A stretch of DNA of 39,559 nucleotides. Source: Myxococcales bacterium (GTDB taxonomy: Bacteria; Myxococcota_A; UBA796; SXON01). The stretch's first letter is position 1. Every line of letters starts with the position of its first letter. The notes beneath the pieces are model-generated. The model ran no database searches. It had not been told where the DNA came from and worked only from the letters and a program-made list of their open reading frames with translations. The position numbers and the translations under genes were made by a program. Of this stretch, positions 22,647-30,707 are shown in pieces. The DNA lies in NCBI GenBank assembly GCA_009692605.1, contig SHYV01000009.1, forward strand, positions 1 through 39,559, written 5' to 3'.

Positions 22647-24263
22647 CTACCCGCCGCGGGGCAGGCGCAGCCGTCTGAGCGCCTGGGTCGCCTCGGGGAA
22701 CCCCATCGCTCTGGTGAGCGCGAGGTAGGTGACGCCGAACGGGCCGAACACCACCAGAGCGGCGAAGATGGGGTGCAGGTGGCTGCCGACGGTCTTGATC
22801 GCCAACGCCAGCAGGCCCGCCGCGCATCCTGCCGCCCACAGCTTCGCGATGGCGACGGAGGGAACACCGGTCGGGCCCACCCGGCGGTCGAGCCAGCGCT
22901 TGAGCAGGAGGTACTCGACCCAACCGGCGATGCCAGCTGCGGCGGTGAGGCCCGCGATGCCCCAGCTGGGATCGATGTACAAGAGGGCGGGGAGCTTCGT
23001 CGACATCCACCACCCGAGCGCTCCAGCGAGCACGAGGCGCGCAATGGCGGCGCGAAGGGGGGTTCGGGTGTCGCGCAACGCGGAGAAGGTCGAGCTGTAG
23101 AGGCGGCCCCAGGTCTGCGCGAGGAGACCGAGAGAAGAACCTGCGAGAGTCACCCAAACGCGAACGGTGTCGGCGCGGGTGAATTGCCCGGACTGGAAGA
23201 TCGCGGCGGCGATCGTGTCGCCCAGCAGCATGAAGGCGACGGCCGAGGGGATGACGTAGAACGCGATGCGCTGCAGGCTGTTGGCGAGACGCCCGCGGAG
23301 CCAGGTGGCGACCTCGTCGTCCGTGCCTGTGGCGCCTGACATCGCGGGCAGCTCCGCGGCCGAGACCGCCATGCCGAAGAGGCTCACCGGCAGCGTGTAC
23401 AGGGTCGTGGCGTACTGGAACACTGCGATTGACCCCGACGGGAGCAGTGAAGACAGGATCTGGTCGATCAAGCTTGAAATTTGCATCACGCCGCGCCCCA
23501 TGAGGGCGGGCACGAAGTTGCGGAGCACGGTGCGCACGTGCTCGCTGGCCAGATTGAGCGCCGGGCGCATGTGCGGCGCGACCGCGAGGACGGTCGGGAT
23601 CTGGACAGCGAATTGGAGCGCCGAGCCGACCACCGAGGCAGCCGCCAGCGTGCTCACCAGCACCTCTGGGGCTTGGCGAGAGCCGAAGCCTACCAGCGCT
23701 GCGATCATCGCCGCGTTCCAGACGACCGGGGCGGCGTAGGGCAACAGGAAGCGCCGGTGGCTGTTCAGGATCCCCAGACACCATGCGGACACGACCAGCA
23801 GCCCTGCTCCCGGAAAGAGCACGCGTACGAGCGTGAGCGTCAGCGCCGCCGTCGGCTGGTCGAGCCCGGGGGCGATGAGCCAGACCAGCGCTGGCGCAGC
23901 GACGACTCCAAGCGCCACCAGCAGTGCCGAGACCAGCGCTAAAAGCCCGCCGATCGCTCCCGCTACTCTGTCGGCCTCCCGACCTTCCCCGCGCGCCAGC
24001 AACCCGGCGTAGACTGGGATGAAGGATGACGAAAGCGCGCCTTCACCAAACAGATTTTGGAGCAGGTTCGGGATCCGGAACGCCGCGCTGAACGCGTCCG
24101 CCGCCAGCCCGGTGCCCAGGTAATGGGACATCGCCTTGGTGCGAACCAGCCCAGCGATTCGCGACAGGAAGATGCCCACGCCCACCAGCAGCGCGCTCCG
24201 CCCCGAGTCCGGCTCGACCCCGCCCGGTGGCGTGTGGGGCGTTGGCGGCGTCGGAGGCGGCAT
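22647..24263 (-). CDS. murJ: Lipid II flippase MurJ
   Basis: A 538-residue MOP-family membrane protein with about 14 helices. It would flip lipid II across the cytoplasmic membrane for peptidoglycan synthesis. Diagnostic sequence includes SRIAGLVRTKAMSHYLG near the N terminus and FRIPNLLQNLFGEGALSS, both characteristic of MurJ/MviN, with functional arginines kept. A Pro-rich cytoplasmic tail of about 20 residues precedes the first helix. The gene follows a TetR gene by 30 bases and precedes the VKOR-DsbA gene by 33 bases, all on the same strand. Linking murJ to a TetR repressor is unusual, and whether it is really controlled by it is unknown. Confidence 0.95.
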   Translation of the reverse strand: MPPPTPPTPHTPPGGVEPDSGRSALLVGVGIFLSRIAGLVRTKAMSHYLGTGLAADAFSAAFRIPNLLQNLFGEGALSSSFIPVYAGLLARGEGREADRVAGAIGGLLALVSALLVALGVVAAPALVWLIAPGLDQPTAALTLTLVRVLFPGAGLLVVSAWCLGILNSHRRFLLPYAAPVVWNAAMIAALVGFGSRQAPEVLVSTLAAASVVGSALQFAVQIPTVLAVAPHMRPALNLASEHVRTVLRNFVPALMGRGVMQISSLIDQILSSLLPSGSIAVFQYATTLYTLPVSLFGMAVSAAELPAMSGATGTDDEVATWLRGRLANSLQRIAFYVIPSAVAFMLLGDTIAAAIFQSGQFTRADTVRVWVTLAGSSLGLLAQTWGRLYSSTFSALRDTRTPLRAAIARLVLAGALGWWMSTKLPALLYIDPSWGIAGLTAAAGIAGWVEYLLLKRWLDRRVGPTGVPSVAIAKLWAAGCAAGLLALAIKTVGSHLHPIFAALVVFGPFGVTYLALTRAMGFPEATQALRRLRLPRGG

Positions 24264-24293
24264 TTCGCCGGTTAACTCGCGGCTACCGCTCTG

Positions 24294-24893
24294 TCAGGCC
24301 AGCATCGCCGGCATGGTCGCGAACGTTGCATCCAGCAGCGCGGTCAGATCACCCCCGTCGACCAGCCAGCGGGTAACGGCGACGTTCAATGCGGCTATGG
24401 CGATCGTCGCCAGCATGTCGCTGAACAGCGTGCCCTGACCAGGGCTACGCGCTGCCACCTCGGCGCTGATGGCCACGATCCAAGACGCTTGAACGTCACG
24501 GTGTCGACCGCGAAGCTCGGGCGTTTCGAGGGAGAGCCTCAAGATGGCCCGTGTGCGGACCGGGTCGCGGGTGTACTCGGTGACGATGGGCTGGAAAGCA
24601 GCCCGCATCGCAGCCAGCGGCGACTCGGACGCGGGCCGCGCCCGGTAGAGCTGCCCGAACTCCAGTCCAAGCTCTTCGGTTCGCGTGGTGACGACGTCCT
24701 CCTTGCTCTGGAAATACCGGAAGAAAGTTCGCCGCGAAATTCCGGCGGTCTGTGCAATGGTCTCCACAGTGGTTGCGTCGTAGCCGTCGCGCAGGAAGAG
24801 ACGCAGAGCGTGCTCCCGAACCATTGCCCGAGCGGCGCGCGAGCGGGCCTGACGCCCTCTTGGCGGTGGTGCTTTCGGGTTCCCGGATGACAT
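24294..24893 (-). CDS. TetR-family regulator
   Basis: A 199-residue regulator. The N-terminal basic tail is followed by the classic helix-turn-helix segment: ALRLFLRDGYDATTVETIA, then TAGISRRTFFRYFQSKEDVV, at about residues 29-68. The C-terminal ligand-binding domain is helical and unassigned. It is the first gene of a minus-strand unit with murJ and is divergent from the J-like/TPR gene. The gap holds a short palindrome that could be its operator. An effector is not deducible. Confidence 0.93.
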   Translation of the reverse strand: MSSGNPKAPPPRGRQARSRAARAMVREHALRLFLRDGYDATTVETIAQTAGISRRTFFRYFQSKEDVVTTRTEELGLEFGQLYRARPASESPLAAMRAAFQPIVTEYTRDPVRTRAILRLSLETPELRGRHRDVQASWIVAISAEVAARSPGQGTLFSDMLATIAIAALNVAVTRWLVDGGDLTALLDATFATMPAMLA

Positions 24894-24902
24894 GAGCCTG
24901 AC

Positions 24903-24912
24903 ATGATATCAC
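24903..24912. promoter_or_regulatory. Candidate TetR operator/-10 region
   Basis: ATGATATCAC contains the palindrome TGATATCA, ten bases before the tetR start. On the minus strand it also reads as an extended -10 (TG-A-TATCAT). This AT-rich 90-base patch, unlike flanking coding DNA, is the natural place for promoters of both divergent genes. The site is short, so it could be chance. Confidence 0.35.
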
Positions 24913-25043
24913 ACCTCGTGCTTCGTTATCCAGTGGCACTCCGTGTAAAATTCAGGAAAATACGCGGGAAATTCGAAATTGGTACCTCGCGGTCCGGCCC
25001 GGAATGGCAGGACACCGGCCCGCTTCCCGGTTACGCGACGGGG

Positions 25044-26486
25044 GTGCCGGAACCGCGCGTCGCCTTGGGGCCATCCGAGTCGGAGCAAGCTCCGGGCGGA
25101 GTCTTGTCGGTCACGAACGCCCGGGCGCTGGCCCGTTGGTGGGCTCGGAGCGCCAACGGGGTGTTGAAGGTCGACGGTGTCGTCGACGGCGTGGAAGAGA
25201 CTGCGCTGGTTTTGCTGGCGTCGGGTGGGCCAGTAGGGCTGGACGGGGTGGAGGGGATCGAGCTGGCCTTGCGGGGGGGCTCTCTCTCTTTTGATCCGCT
25301 GGAGGCGGATGAGATCGGGGATCGCCAGGCGATGGCTGAGGCCCTGTGGCGTGCGGCGCGGCGGATGGCCGGGGGTGACGCGATGGACCCCGAGCTCATG
25401 GTGATGCCGGGCGCGACGCCAGCGCTGGGGAGCTCGCCGCTGGAGGGAACGTTGGCCGCTGCGCTTCTGGCCATGGAGGAGCCGGTTCCCTTGACCGCGC
25501 TCGCGGACCGCCTCCGCCTCCACCTCGATCGCGTCGTGGACGAACTGGCCGTCACGACGTGGCTCGGCCTCACGACGCTCAAGGAGGCCCATTCACTCCT
25601 CGGTCGTCGACAGCGCCTGATCACGCCGCCGGCGATCATCGTGCCCCAGTCCACCTTCGCGGAGGCCATCGGGCCGGTCCGTTCGACCGATCCGCCCCGG
25701 CGCACGCTTCCCCCCGTTCCCCCCGTTCCCCCCGTTCCCCCCGTTCCCCCCGTTCCCCCCGTTCCCCGCGGTCCGACCATGCCGCCCGCCGGGTGGTTTG
25801 GCGAACCGCTCTGGCCGGACGCGAACGCTCGGGGTGCGGGCGGCTTGGGCGCGTTCACCCTTGGCCCCGGCCTGGCTGAACAAATGCAGCCGCTGACTCG
25901 CCCGCCCGTGCCGATCAGCCGGCTCCAGCGTGAGGCGGAGCTGCTTCGGCACGCCGATGGCTGGACGGCCTTGGGGATCCCCCGTGGGGCGGGGCGGGAC
26001 ATGATCGTGGCGTCGGCCAGCCGGATGCGGGAGCGGTACTCGGCGCTCCAGCGCGACCCCAACCCCGATGCGCGGGGCTACGCGGTCGAGATTCTTCGCC
26101 GGGTGTCTGACGCTGAGCGTTCACTGCTGGGCGCGGACGCCGACGACCGGACCGATCCAGCAGCCACGGAGCACGTCGCGGCTGCGGGAATGGCGCTTGA
26201 GCGGAACGACTTTTCTAAAGCGGACAAGCACCTTTCGGCCGCGCGGCGCTACGCTCCAAACGACGCAGGCATCCTCGCTCAGCTCGCGTGGGCGCGGTTC
26301 AGGAACCCGGACCACAAGCGGCTGGCGCGCGAGGAAGAGGCCCTCGAGTTGGTGGCGCTCGCGCTCCAATTCGATGAAGAGTGTGTGCAGGCGTGGCGCA
26401 GCAAGTGCGAAATCGCCCGTGCGCGCGGGGACATGGATGCCGCTCGGGTGGCCATGCAGACCGCTTCTCGGCTAAGCAAGCGCTGA
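25044..26486 (+). CDS. J-like domain plus TPR protein with PPV repeat linker
   Basis: A roughly 480-residue cytoplasmic protein. The N-terminal part (TNARALARWWARSANGVLKV, then LRGGSLSFDP) resembles the DUF4388/PATAN-type domain seen in myxobacterial signalling proteins. A Pro-Pro-Val repeat linker follows at residues 223-240. A DnaJ-like helical segment follows (DGWTALGIPRGAGRDMIV, then ERYSAL), without a clear HPD motif. The C terminus has TPR-like helices (GMALERNDFSKADKHLSAAR). The GTG at 25044 was chosen because the frame from an ATG at 24903 crosses an AT-rich promoter-like stretch; that start cannot be excluded. The domain calls are tentative. Confidence 0.65.
   Translation: MPEPRVALGPSESEQAPGGVLSVTNARALARWWARSANGVLKVDGVVDGVEETALVLLASGGPVGLDGVEGIELALRGGSLSFDPLEADEIGDRQAMAEALWRAARRMAGGDAMDPELMVMPGATPALGSSPLEGTLAAALLAMEEPVPLTALADRLRLHLDRVVDELAVTTWLGLTTLKEAHSLLGRRQRLITPPAIIVPQSTFAEAIGPVRSTDPPRRTLPPVPPVPPVPPVPPVPPVPRGPTMPPAGWFGEPLWPDANARGAGGLGAFTLGPGLAEQMQPLTRPPVPISRLQREAELLRHADGWTALGIPRGAGRDMIVASASRMRERYSALQRDPNPDARGYAVEILRRVSDAERSLLGADADDRTDPAATEHVAAAGMALERNDFSKADKHLSAARRYAPNDAGILAQLAWARFRNPDHKRLAREEEALELVALALQFDEECVQAWRSKCEIARARGDMDAARVAMQTASRLSKR
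25710..25763 (+). repeat. 9-bp tandem repeat coding Pro-Pro-Val
   Basis: Six perfect copies of cccccc gtt encode six Pro-Pro-Val tripeptides between the N-terminal domain and the J-like part. The array is in frame, so length variation would alter only linker length. Confidence 0.92.
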
Positions 26487-26524
26487 CTGGCTGTCTGGGG
26501 GCAAATCCGTGAGGCTGCGCGGGG

Positions 26525-27607
26525 TCAGCGGCGGTTGCGGCGGCGTGCGGCGACAAGGGCCGCCGCGACGAGGAGCCCGCCGTACGCCGATGAGGGCGCG
26601 CTAGCGGTGGAGGTGGAACAGCTCCCCACCGAATCGTAATTCTGGCCCACCTCGTTGGGGCGCGCCGGGTCGTCGTCGACGTTCGGCGGCGAGGTGTCGG
26701 TGTCCGCGTCGGTGTCGGTGTCGGTGTCGGTGTCCGAATCGGTGTCGGTGTCGGTGTCCGAATCGGTGTCGGTGTCGGCGTCGCCCGAGCCGCCCAGCTC
26801 AGCGTTCGAATATACGGGGGTGTACCCCTCAATCCAGTTGAGCTGCTTGTCCACCCGAACACCGCCAGTCGCTCCACCTTCGCACGGGGTGCTGTCGCCG
26901 TTGGGCGAGTACACATAGCTGTTCACCAGGATGAGCTCGAACTTGTTGCTACCGAGTATCTCAAGGCCGGCGCCGCCAGAGTCGCCCGAGCAGACGTTCT
27001 GCCCATCGGCTGGGTCGTACCCGTAGATCGTATCGCTGTCGTAGTCGTACATCGGGATGTCGGCCATGCGCTTCTTGGAGGAGTCTTGCCCGCTGTCGGT
27101 GGTGATGCCCCAGCCGACGTACCGGATGTCCTTACCGACGTCGGTGTTCTTGATGGCGTCCTTGTTCACGCCCATGAAGTCGATGCTGGTGATGGGCGTG
27201 TCGAGCTCGAGGATTCCAACGTCGTCGGTCAGGTACTGGTCGTCGTAGTTGGGGTGCGCCGCCCAATCGACGATGGTGACGGACTCATCGATGCCGGTTC
27301 GGCTGTTGAGGTCGGACCCCACCACGACGATGAACTCGGACATGCCGTAGCTCGGCAGCTCGTCTTCCATCGCGACCACGCAGTGGGCCGCGGTGAGCAC
27401 CCAGCTTGGCGCGATCAGCGTGCCGGAGCAGTAGTTGTAGCCGTAGCCTCTGGAGTCCATCGCGTAGAGGGTGACGACCTGCGGATAGTCGGTGGTGGCG
27501 GTCCCGTTCACGATGGGCGGGGGCACTGGGTCCGCCTGTGCGACGGTCGGGAGTAGGCCGACCAGCGCGACGAACCAGACGGGTAGAACGGATGACCGGG
27601 ACATCAT
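26525..27607 (-). CDS. Trypsin-like serine protease with MYXO-CTERM-like tail
   Basis: A 360-residue secreted S1-family protease. A signal peptide (about residues 1-25) is followed by a short propeptide and IVNGTATTD, the usual activation boundary. The catalytic triad is complete: His75 (LTAAHC), Asp129 (LTDDVGILEL) and Ser210 (CSGDSGG). After the domain comes a long Asp/Thr/Ser linker, then a C-terminal segment with a Cys (SVGSCSTST), a hydrophobic helix and RRRNRR. That tail resembles the MYXO-CTERM sorting signal that anchors or releases surface proteins. ATG codons at 27607 and 27604 are both possible; the ribosome site lies inside a hairpin arm. Specificity cannot be set confidently. Confidence 0.93.
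   Translation of the reverse strand: MMSRSSVLPVWFVALVGLLPTVAQADPVPPPIVNGTATTDYPQVVTLYAMDSRGYGYNYCSGTLIAPSWVLTAAHCVVAMEDELPSYGMSEFIVVVGSDLNSRTGIDESVTIVDWAAHPNYDDQYLTDDVGILELDTPITSIDFMGVNKDAIKNTDVGKDIRYVGWGITTDSGQDSSKKRMADIPMYDYDSDTIYGYDPADGQNVCSGDSGGAGLEILGSNKFELILVNSYVYSPNGDSTPCEGGATGGVRVDKQLNWIEGYTPVYSNAELGGSGDADTDTDSDTDTDTDSDTDTDTDTDADTDTSPPNVDDDPARPNEVGQNYDSVGSCSTSTASAPSSAYGGLLVAAALVAARRRNRR
26695..26785 (-). repeat. Tandem repeat coding Asp-Thr/Ser linker
   Basis: Repeats of a six-base gacacc-type unit on the minus strand, with ser and ala variants, encode the Asp-Thr linker of the protease. The composition is like the linkers in the GH25 and paralog lipoproteins, which suggests a common style of surface-protein spacer. 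Confidence 0.88.
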
Positions 27608-27612
27608 GTGGA

Positions 27613-27646
27613 CCTCGAAGCCGGCGGAGCATAGCCGACTTCGAGG
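27613..27646 (-). promoter_or_regulatory. Leader hairpin covering the protease ribosome site
   Basis: The leader can form a 13-bp stem (one G-U pair) with an eight-base loop: arms 27634-27646 and 27613-27625. The 3' arm contains GAGG, the likely Shine-Dalgarno sequence, five to eight bases before the two ATG codons. This would hide the site and reduce translation until melted or bound. The loop also contains TATGCT, which could be a -10 box; if so the hairpin would not be transcribed. Confidence 0.5.
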
Positions 27647-27705
27647 TTCGGCCGCTCAACTTGCGGTGGCGCGCGGCGGTGCCCAGCGCGACGTTTGCGG
27701 GAATT

Positions 27706-27855
27706 TCACGCCGCCTCTTCCCGTCCCTGCTTCGGCTTGGAGAGCAGGTCGTTCACCACCGCCGCGGTGGCGACGCTGGCAAGCTCCTCATCACCGTACT
27801 GGGCCAGAAACTGCGCGTAGAGGGTAGAGATGATGTCGCCGAGAGTGGTGTTCAT
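27706..27855 (-). CDS. Small acidic protein (49 aa)
   Basis: A 49-residue protein beginning MNTTLGDIISTLYAQFL and ending GREEAA, predicted helical and without a membrane segment. It is supported by a well-placed GGAG ribosome site and an excellent -24/-12 promoter match just upstream. An upstream in-frame extension to 28014 overlaps comF and lacks support. I recognise no family; it resembles small regulatory or cytoskeletal-associated proteins only in size. Confidence 0.7.
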   Translation of the reverse strand: MNTTLGDIISTLYAQFLAQYGDEELASVATAAVVNDLLSKPKQGREEAA

Positions 27856-27887
27856 GCGGGACTCCGTGTGGGGGCGGTCTGGTGGTG

Positions 27888-27903
27888 TGCAAGATCGGTG
27901 CCG
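27888..27903 (-). promoter_or_regulatory. Sigma-54 (-24/-12) promoter
   Basis: On the minus strand the sequence reads CGGCACCGATCTTGCA, close to the consensus TGGCACG-N4-TTGCA. GG and GC are at the required 10-base separation. It lies about 22 bases upstream of a plausible leader for the 49-aa gene. An enhancer-binding regulator would be needed; no gene for one is in the window. Confidence 0.7.
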
Positions 27904-27976
27904 GGCTCGATCAGCGTGGAATTGAGCGAGTTTGTGGGGCAGCCGTCCGGGCTGTCGTCGGGTCTGTTTGACGTTG

Positions 27977-28645
27977 TCAAGGGCTTCGGACGCCCCCTGC
28001 TGCGGCGACGACAAGCAGGGAGACAGACCGCGCCCCTGACTCTCGCAATGCGAGCGCGCACGCAGAGGCGGTTGCTCCGCTGGTCAGCACGTCGTCGACG
28101 AGCAGCCACCGGCCGGCGACCGCCGTCCGTGCGGTGTACACGCCGCGGACGTTCGCCAGCCGGTCCTCGCGGGACTGGCCGGCCTGGGAGGCCCCACCAC
28201 CGCGTCGCAGCACAGGTGAGAGCGGCGCATCGAGCGCGTGTTGGAGTTTGGCGGATAGCAGCTCAACCGGGTCGAAGCCCCGGCCCAGTCGGCGCACCAG
28301 GCTGGCGGGCACGGTCGTAAGCCCGTCGAACTGTTCCACGGCGAGACCGGCCGGAGCGTTTCTGGCCCCGGCGTGGTCGGCCAGAAGCTCCCCCAGATTG
28401 AGGAGCACGTCTTCCCGGCCTCCGTACTTGGCGCTCCGAAGCAGGCCGCCGAGCAGCCCGCTGTAGGGCCCAAGGCACCAACCCTCGTCGATGAACTCGG
28501 GCAGGGAGGTGATCGACGCGAGCCCACGGGGCAGGTCCTGTCGGCACCGCAGACAGAGGCGTCCTTCGAGGCCTGCGCGCGTCGTCTCGACCGGGTGCGC
28601 GCAGGCAGCGCATCCCTGACCAAAAGCAGCGAGCATCTCGAACAT
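27977..28645 (-). CDS. comF: ComF-family phosphoribosyltransferase-like protein
   Basis: A 222-residue ComF/GntX protein. The N terminus has a four-cysteine zinc-ribbon (CAACAHP and LCLRC). The C terminus carries the PRPP-binding loop LLVDDVLTSGATASACAL. The family is linked to natural transformation in some bacteria and is widespread with unclear biochemistry. The ATG at 28645 has a GGAGG ribosome site eight bases before; an upstream frame to 28702 lacks one. It follows aroC by 63 bases on the same strand. ComM is elsewhere in this window, but no DNA-uptake genes are present here. Confidence 0.9.
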   Translation of the reverse strand: MFEMLAAFGQGCAACAHPVETTRAGLEGRLCLRCRQDLPRGLASITSLPEFIDEGWCLGPYSGLLGGLLRSAKYGGREDVLLNLGELLADHAGARNAPAGLAVEQFDGLTTVPASLVRRLGRGFDPVELLSAKLQHALDAPLSPVLRRGGGASQAGQSREDRLANVRGVYTARTAVAGRWLLVDDVLTSGATASACALALRESGARSVSLLVVAAAGGVRSP

Positions 28646-28708
28646 CGGGCGACCTCCGTCTCCTTGGATAGGCGCGGAACCTTGTAGGTTCCAGCGCGCC
28701 ACACCGAA

Positions 28709-29785
28709 TCAGACCGACCGCGACACTCCGAGACGTAAGTCAGCGAGCACCAGCGCCATCATCGCCTCCACGATCGGCACAGCGCGGGGCACGACGCACG
28801 GGTCGTGCCTGCCTTGCGGCTCGATGACCGCTGCTGCACCGGTGCGGGTGACCGTCTCCTGAGGTCGAAACAGCGTGGCTACTGGCTTGAAGGCAACTGC
28901 GATTTCGACGGGCATGCCGTTCGAGATGCCTCCCTGGATCCCGCCTGAGTGGTTGCTCCGGGTGCGGATCGTCCCGGTGCTGTCTTGGTAGAACGCGTCA
29001 TTGTTCTCGGAGCCGCGGCGTCGTGCCCCCTCAAACCCGCTGCCGGACGTGAACCCCTTCGCCGCCGGGATGCTCATCATCGCCTCTGCGAGTCGCGCCT
29101 CCATCTTGCCGAACACCGGCTCCCCCCACCCCGCAGGCACGCCCACCGCGCGTCCGCGAATGACACCACCCACCGTGTCGCCCTCTTTGCGCACCTGCCG
29201 GATCAGCGCCTCCATTTCGGCGGCGCGCAGCGGGTCCGGGCAGCGCACCGGGTTCGCGTCCACGACCTCCCGCGACACTGCCCCGGAGTACGCAGCGTCG
29301 ATGTCCCCGACGCGGTCCACCCATGCGACGATCTCGACCCCGGCGCGGTGCAGAAGTTGGCGAGCCACTGCGCCGGCTGCGACTCGGGCGACGGTCTCCC
29401 TCGCGCTGGCCCTCCCCCCGCCGCGCCAATCCCGGTGACCGTACCGGGCCTCAGTCGTGAAGTCCGCGTGCGATGGACGGTAAAGGTCCTTCATCGCTTC
29501 GTAGGGGCGCGCGTCCGCGTCCAGGTTGCGAAACAGGAACGTGAGCGGGCTGCCCAGCGTACGCCCTTCGAACAGCCCGCTCACGATCTCGAAGTCGTCG
29601 GCCTCTTTTCGTGGCGACACGAGCGAGGACTGCCCGGGACGTCGCCGCGCAAGGTCGTCGGTGATCGCGCTCAGGTTGAGCACCAGGTTCGCCGGGCAGC
29701 CGTCAATGACCACCCCGAGGGCAGCGCCGTGGGACTCCCCGAAGGTCGTGACGCGGAAGTAGGTTCCTGTGCTGTTGCCGGGCAT
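28709..29785 (-). CDS. aroC: Chorismate synthase AroC
   Basis: A 358-residue enzyme making chorismate from 5-enolpyruvylshikimate-3-phosphate, the last step of the shikimate pathway, with reduced FMN as cofactor. Signature segments are FGESHGAALGVVIDGCPA, GHRDWRGGGRASARETV, SGSGFEGARRRGSENND and SNHSGGIQGGISNG. The length is normal. The gene starts only 26 bases from the divergent secreted-protein gene, so its promoter would lie inside that gene. Confidence 0.97.
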   Translation of the reverse strand: MPGNSTGTYFRVTTFGESHGAALGVVIDGCPANLVLNLSAITDDLARRRPGQSSLVSPRKEADDFEIVSGLFEGRTLGSPLTFLFRNLDADARPYEAMKDLYRPSHADFTTEARYGHRDWRGGGRASARETVARVAAGAVARQLLHRAGVEIVAWVDRVGDIDAAYSGAVSREVVDANPVRCPDPLRAAEMEALIRQVRKEGDTVGGVIRGRAVGVPAGWGEPVFGKMEARLAEAMMSIPAAKGFTSGSGFEGARRRGSENNDAFYQDSTGTIRTRSNHSGGIQGGISNGMPVEIAVAFKPVATLFRPQETVTRTGAAAVIEPQGRHDPCVVPRAVPIVEAMMALVLADLRLGVSRSV

Positions 29786-29810
29786 GCCAAGAAGCTACTA
29801 CCCTGTGCAC

Positions 29811-30707
29811 ATGCGCGCCCGCCCCGAAAGCCTGTCTACTCGCCCTTCGGCGCTCCCCCGCAGCGCGGGCTCTGTTGCGCGCTGGGTCACTGCGCGCTGG
29901 GTCACTGCGCGCTGGGTCACTGCGCGCTGGGTCACTGCGCGCTGGATCATCGTGCTCCGAGTCGTGGCGGTCTGCACGCTCGCCCTGGCCGCTGTAGCGC
30001 TCGGCTCCTCGGCGGTCCCGCTCGCCATCGCCGGTGCCGCGGATGGCCCAGCGCCGGTGGCCGCCTCGCCGCTGGTGCCGCTGCCCGACGACTGGGTGCG
30101 CCCGTTCAAGACGGCAACCTACGGACGGCACAGCCGGTTTGACAGCCTGCCGCCGGACGTCGGGCGCTACCGGGTGACACGTGCGCTTCACCGGGTCGAG
30201 CCGACGCGCTCCCTGTTTGAGGATTGCGAGCGGCGGCTCGATGGTCGCCGCCCCGTGGATTGTGTCTTGACGTTCCGTGGCCGGGACGGGTTCGGGAACG
30301 CGGCGAGCCCGCTGAAGGGCGTTTGGGACTGGTGGTCGCCGCCTCAGGTGATCCTGCCCGACAGGGTCGTCGCGGGCGAGCGTTGGACCGAACTGCACCT
30401 CAAGCGCGGGTCTACCAGCCGCCGCTCCTGCGAGATCCTCCCGGACGTCAGCTTCTGCGATGACGGGATCGAGTCGCGCTGCGTGACTGAATTCGACGGA
30501 GGGGACACCGTCGTCCTGGCCCAGCATTTCTGTCGTGGGCTCGGCTGGGTGGGCGAGGACGCTCGCGCTCGCCCCGATGGCAATCACACCTTCTCGACGT
30601 TCACCTACGACGTGGTGGTCGACGGGGTTCGCATGCCTGAGCGACGCGATGCCCCCGTCGAGCCGGTGTCGCCGGAGACGGTGTCTGGAAGCGGACGCGG
30701 GGCGTGA
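29811..30707 (+). CDS. Secreted protein of unknown function with ARWVT repeats
   Basis: A 298-residue exported or membrane-anchored protein. An unusually long basic n-region contains five copies of Ala-Arg-Trp-Val-Thr-like pentapeptides (residues 23-47), followed by a hydrophobic helix (about 49-77). The outer part is beta-rich with paired cysteines (FEDCERRL, PVDCVLTF, RRSCEILPDVSFCDDG, SRCVTEF, HFCRGLGWV), so disulfides are likely. The ATG at 29811 was chosen; an earlier one at 29769 overlaps aroC. Its stop overlaps the LarA-like start as GTGA. I recognise no family. Confidence 0.78.
   Translation: MRARPESLSTRPSALPRSAGSVARWVTARWVTARWVTARWVTARWIIVLRVVAVCTLALAAVALGSSAVPLAIAGAADGPAPVAASPLVPLPDDWVRPFKTATYGRHSRFDSLPPDVGRYRVTRALHRVEPTRSLFEDCERRLDGRRPVDCVLTFRGRDGFGNAASPLKGVWDWWSPPQVILPDRVVAGERWTELHLKRGSTSRRSCEILPDVSFCDDGIESRCVTEFDGGDTVVLAQHFCRGLGWVGEDARARPDGNHTFSTFTYDVVVDGVRMPERRDAPVEPVSPETVSGSGRGA
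29877..29951 (+). repeat. 15-bp tandem repeat in a signal-peptide n-region
   Basis: Four perfect copies of gcgcgctgggtcact followed by one diverged copy encode ARWVT pentapeptides ahead of the membrane helix. The unit is a multiple of three, so slippage would keep the frame. Confidence 0.93.

Noticed and set aside
27633-27672. Sigma-70 promoter TTGAGC/TATGCT for the protease
   Set aside because: The spacer is about 20 bases, too long for a normal promoter, so it was not listed as a feature; it remains a caveat for the hairpin.
29877-29951. Possible CRISPR-like direct repeat array
   Set aside because: Units are contiguous 15-mers without spacers and are in frame inside a coding region.
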